Below, in pieces: positions 62,609 to 64,000 of a stretch of 64,000 bases of DNA. Below the pieces are notes generated by a model that ran no database searches, was not told the origin of the DNA, and worked only from the letters and a program-made list of their open reading frames with translations. Source of the DNA: an uncultured Lachnospiraceae bacterium (GTDB taxonomy: Bacteria; Bacillota; Clostridia; Lachnospirales; Lachnospiraceae); assembly GCA_910577115.1 (NCBI GenBank), contig CAJTMC010000018.1, positions 12,042-76,041 of the forward strand, read 5' to 3'. How positions within the stretch are numbered: the first letter of the stretch is position 1; each line of letters starts with the position of its first letter. The position numbers were made by a program, and so were the translations under genes.

Positions 62609-63943
62609 TTAACCAATATATTTTTGTTGTATATTTTTAGCAGAGTTCAGGGCGATTGTTGTTTTTAACCCACAACTCTCACACCAAAATTCTTTTCCCT
62701 GCCTTTTTCCCTCTGCTCCACATGCGGAACATATTTTCCCCGTTCCCTTAGAGTTCATCTCTATTAATTCGATAGAGTGAACACGACACTTATAATCAAG
62801 CCGCTCCCTGATATAACTCTGAAAATTTCGGGCAAGCTTTCTGTTTACTGATTTTACATAAATTTTTGTTTTATTTTTTGTAACAGGCTTGGTGATTACA
62901 ATTTTGGCAGGCTTTTCGCTCTCCAACATTCTGTTGAGTTCCGAGTTAATGAAAGTTGTTGTTTTACGCCTTTCTTTTTCTTTCTGATTGTCATATTTCA
63001 ACTTTCCAAGATTGTTTGCCTCAATATTTTCAGCCTTCTGCCTGTTTCCGATTTCTGTATTCTGCTCATAAGCCGTATACACTTTGCTGCGTTCCCTGTT
63101 TTTCCTCGCAAGCCTTTCCGTTTCCGGATTCACCAGTTCCTCCAGCCGCTCCCCGTATACGTTTCCATTAGATAAAGTAAGCATATCCCTGCTGCCTATA
63201 TAAGCATAAATCGTATTTATATAGTCGTTATGTCTTCTGATTTTGGTTTCAACCGGTACTGCAAGTGCGACAAAATCGTGCCGGATATGTACCTGTATCT
63301 GCCTGTCAAAAGTTCTGTCATCTTTTAAAGGAATGGAAATTCTTTTTCTTGGCGTCCTGCACACAATACGCATTGCACCATCCTTGTAAGAATAGCCGTT
63401 GGGTGAGATGCGGAACCAATTTGTATTTTCTGTTTTTGGCACCGTCAAATATCTTCTCGTAAGCCTGCATAAAAGATTGTTAAGCCGATTTCTATTGATA
63501 TCAAGGTCGCTTGCATTTTGTGGCATCTCATATTCCTGATGATTGAGAACTGCTGCATATACACTTCCTATTTTTAATACAGTCCTTAAATACATCCTGT
63601 CATCATCATTCAGATTTTCATTTGCAGTGATTCTCTCACCGACTTTGTTTTTTACAATGCCCCAGCTGCATTTAATATCTGTTACGGCATCCGCTATGGC
63701 AAGCTCGTAATACACTGCCGGAAGATTCAGTTGTTCTCTCAGTCCACAATGCCGCATTTCGTTTAAAATGCTGTATACCGGAGTTAACATGTTCAAACTT
63801 TTTACTCCGGAATATCTTCCATAAACGTAATTTTTGACTTTACTGTAATCCAGGGCAATTCCTCGCAAAAACTCCATTGTTTCCTGCGGTAGTGGTTCAC
63901 TGTATTGCCAAATCGTTTTCGTTATGGTACTTTCTGACGGCAT
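62609..63943 (-). CDS. Nuclease-dead TnpB homologue (TldR-like RNA-guided DNA-binding protein)
   Basis: Start ATG 63943 (MPSESTITK) follows AGAAGGGTGG, giving 444 aa, full TnpB length. The C-terminal zinc finger is intact (CSACG at 405-409, CESCG at 421-425). All three RuvC catalytic positions are changed: IYAYIGSRD replaces the usual xGxDLG (Asp to Tyr, 248); KIVITKP replaces a motif with Glu (to Thr, 351); and GLKTTIALNSAKNI replaces a motif with Asp (to Thr, 429). The frame is otherwise unbroken. No TnpA transposase lies nearby. This pattern is known from TldR repressors, which bind DNA by RNA guide without cutting. Confidence 0.8.
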   Translation of the reverse strand: MPSESTITKTIWQYSEPLPQETMEFLRGIALDYSKVKNYVYGRYSGVKSLNMLTPVYSILNEMRHCGLREQLNLPAVYYELAIADAVTDIKCSWGIVKNKVGERITANENLNDDDRMYLRTVLKIGSVYAAVLNHQEYEMPQNASDLDINRNRLNNLLCRLTRRYLTVPKTENTNWFRISPNGYSYKDGAMRIVCRTPRKRISIPLKDDRTFDRQIQVHIRHDFVALAVPVETKIRRHNDYINTIYAYIGSRDMLTLSNGNVYGERLEELVNPETERLARKNRERSKVYTAYEQNTEIGNRQKAENIEANNLGKLKYDNQKEKERRKTTTFINSELNRMLESEKPAKIVITKPVTKNKTKIYVKSVNRKLARNFQSYIRERLDYKCRVHSIELIEMNSKGTGKICSACGAEGKRQGKEFWCESCGLKTTIALNSAKNIQQKYIG

Positions 63944-63960
63944 TCTTTCCACCCTTCTGA

Positions 63961-63999
63961 TTGATATATCAATTTCGCAGATTGAAATATTCTGCGAAA
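63961..63999. promoter_or_regulatory. Palindromes upstream of the TnpB-like gene
   Basis: A perfect 12-base palindrome TTGATATATCAA (63961-63972) is followed by a hairpin with a 9-bp stem, TTTCGCAGA (63973-63981) pairing with 63991-63999. They lie 18-56 bases before the ATG. They could be an operator or a remnant of a transposon end. Confidence 0.5.
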
Positions 64000-64000
64000 A

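Noticed and set aside
1..64000. CRISPR arrays, tRNA or rRNA genes.
   Set aside because: No regularly spaced repeats, cloverleaf sequences or ribosomal RNA motifs were seen on reading through.

Overview
The window looks like a low-GC Gram-positive anaerobe of the class Clostridia, most likely family Lachnospiraceae. The basis is a perfect CIRCE heat-shock operator, a pyruvate:ferredoxin oxidoreductase operon, strong Shine-Dalgarno sites, a lipoprotein foldase of PrsA type, remains of a Rpn-type nuclease gene, and low GC content throughout. The species cannot be named from the sequence. I saw no rRNA, tRNA or CRISPR array.

Bases 1-15900 are core genome. They hold htpG with CIRCE, a PrsA-like foldase lipoprotein, an MBOAT/SGNH acyl-transfer pair, clpB, an unknown charged protein, a four-subunit pyruvate:ferredoxin oxidoreductase operon (porC-porD-porA-porB), a small unknown protein, guaB and a small membrane protein. 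Clean intrinsic terminators and several good sigma-A promoters separate these units.

Bases 15918-62253 form one long surface-glycan island with every gene on the minus strand, many overlapping by 1-8 bases. By direction of transcription it starts near 62 kb. The 62-51 kb part resembles a legionaminic/nonulosonic acid pathway: a CBS-containing PtmE-type nucleotidyltransferase, a LegB-type dehydratase, two PglD/LegH-type acetyltransferases, LegI/NeuB and LegG/NeuC, then an LpxD-like acyltransferase with a PIG-L deacetylase. The 51-45 kb part holds a CMP-sugar synthetase, a class III aminotransferase, two Gfo/Idh dehydrogenases, a methyltransferase broken by a frameshift and a nitrilase-family amidase. 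An AT-rich block (45.5-41.7 kb) holds a KpsS-like protein, a predicted beta-propeller and an APH/ChoK-like kinase. The 41-24 kb part holds sugar aminotransferases, a cupin, methyltransferases and many glycosyltransferases, including a GT11 fucosyltransferase and an RgpF-like enzyme. The 24-16 kb part carries two TarI/IspD-like cytidylyltransferases, a LicD-family phosphotransferase, a pentulose-5-phosphate epimerase and a TarJ-like dehydrogenase, which suggests CDP-pentitol (for example CDP-ribitol) synthesis and transfer. No flippase, polymerase or initiating phosphoglycosyltransferase is visible, so the locus continues elsewhere or the glycan is put on a protein such as flagellin.

Four features stand out. 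(1) Three small, independently promoted and terminated cassettes sit inside the island (39.6-40.5, 51.0-51.5 and 60.0-60.9 kb). Each is bounded by inverted copies of a related sequence of about 20-25 bases. Two carry a small protein plus a retropepsin-like protein; one carries a collapsed Rpn nuclease gene. (2) Three G/C homopolymer tracts lie within 6 kb: G10 in an FkbM methyltransferase, G8 at the end of a PglD-like gene (one extra G would fuse it to the next gene), and C8 in a promoter spacer. They look like contingency loci for phase variation. (3) A full-length TnpB homologue at the right edge has lost all three RuvC catalytic positions but kept its zinc finger, as in nuclease-dead RNA-guided repressors. 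(4) A small Rossmann-like module recurs about a dozen times, fused to unrelated glycan enzymes or standing alone.
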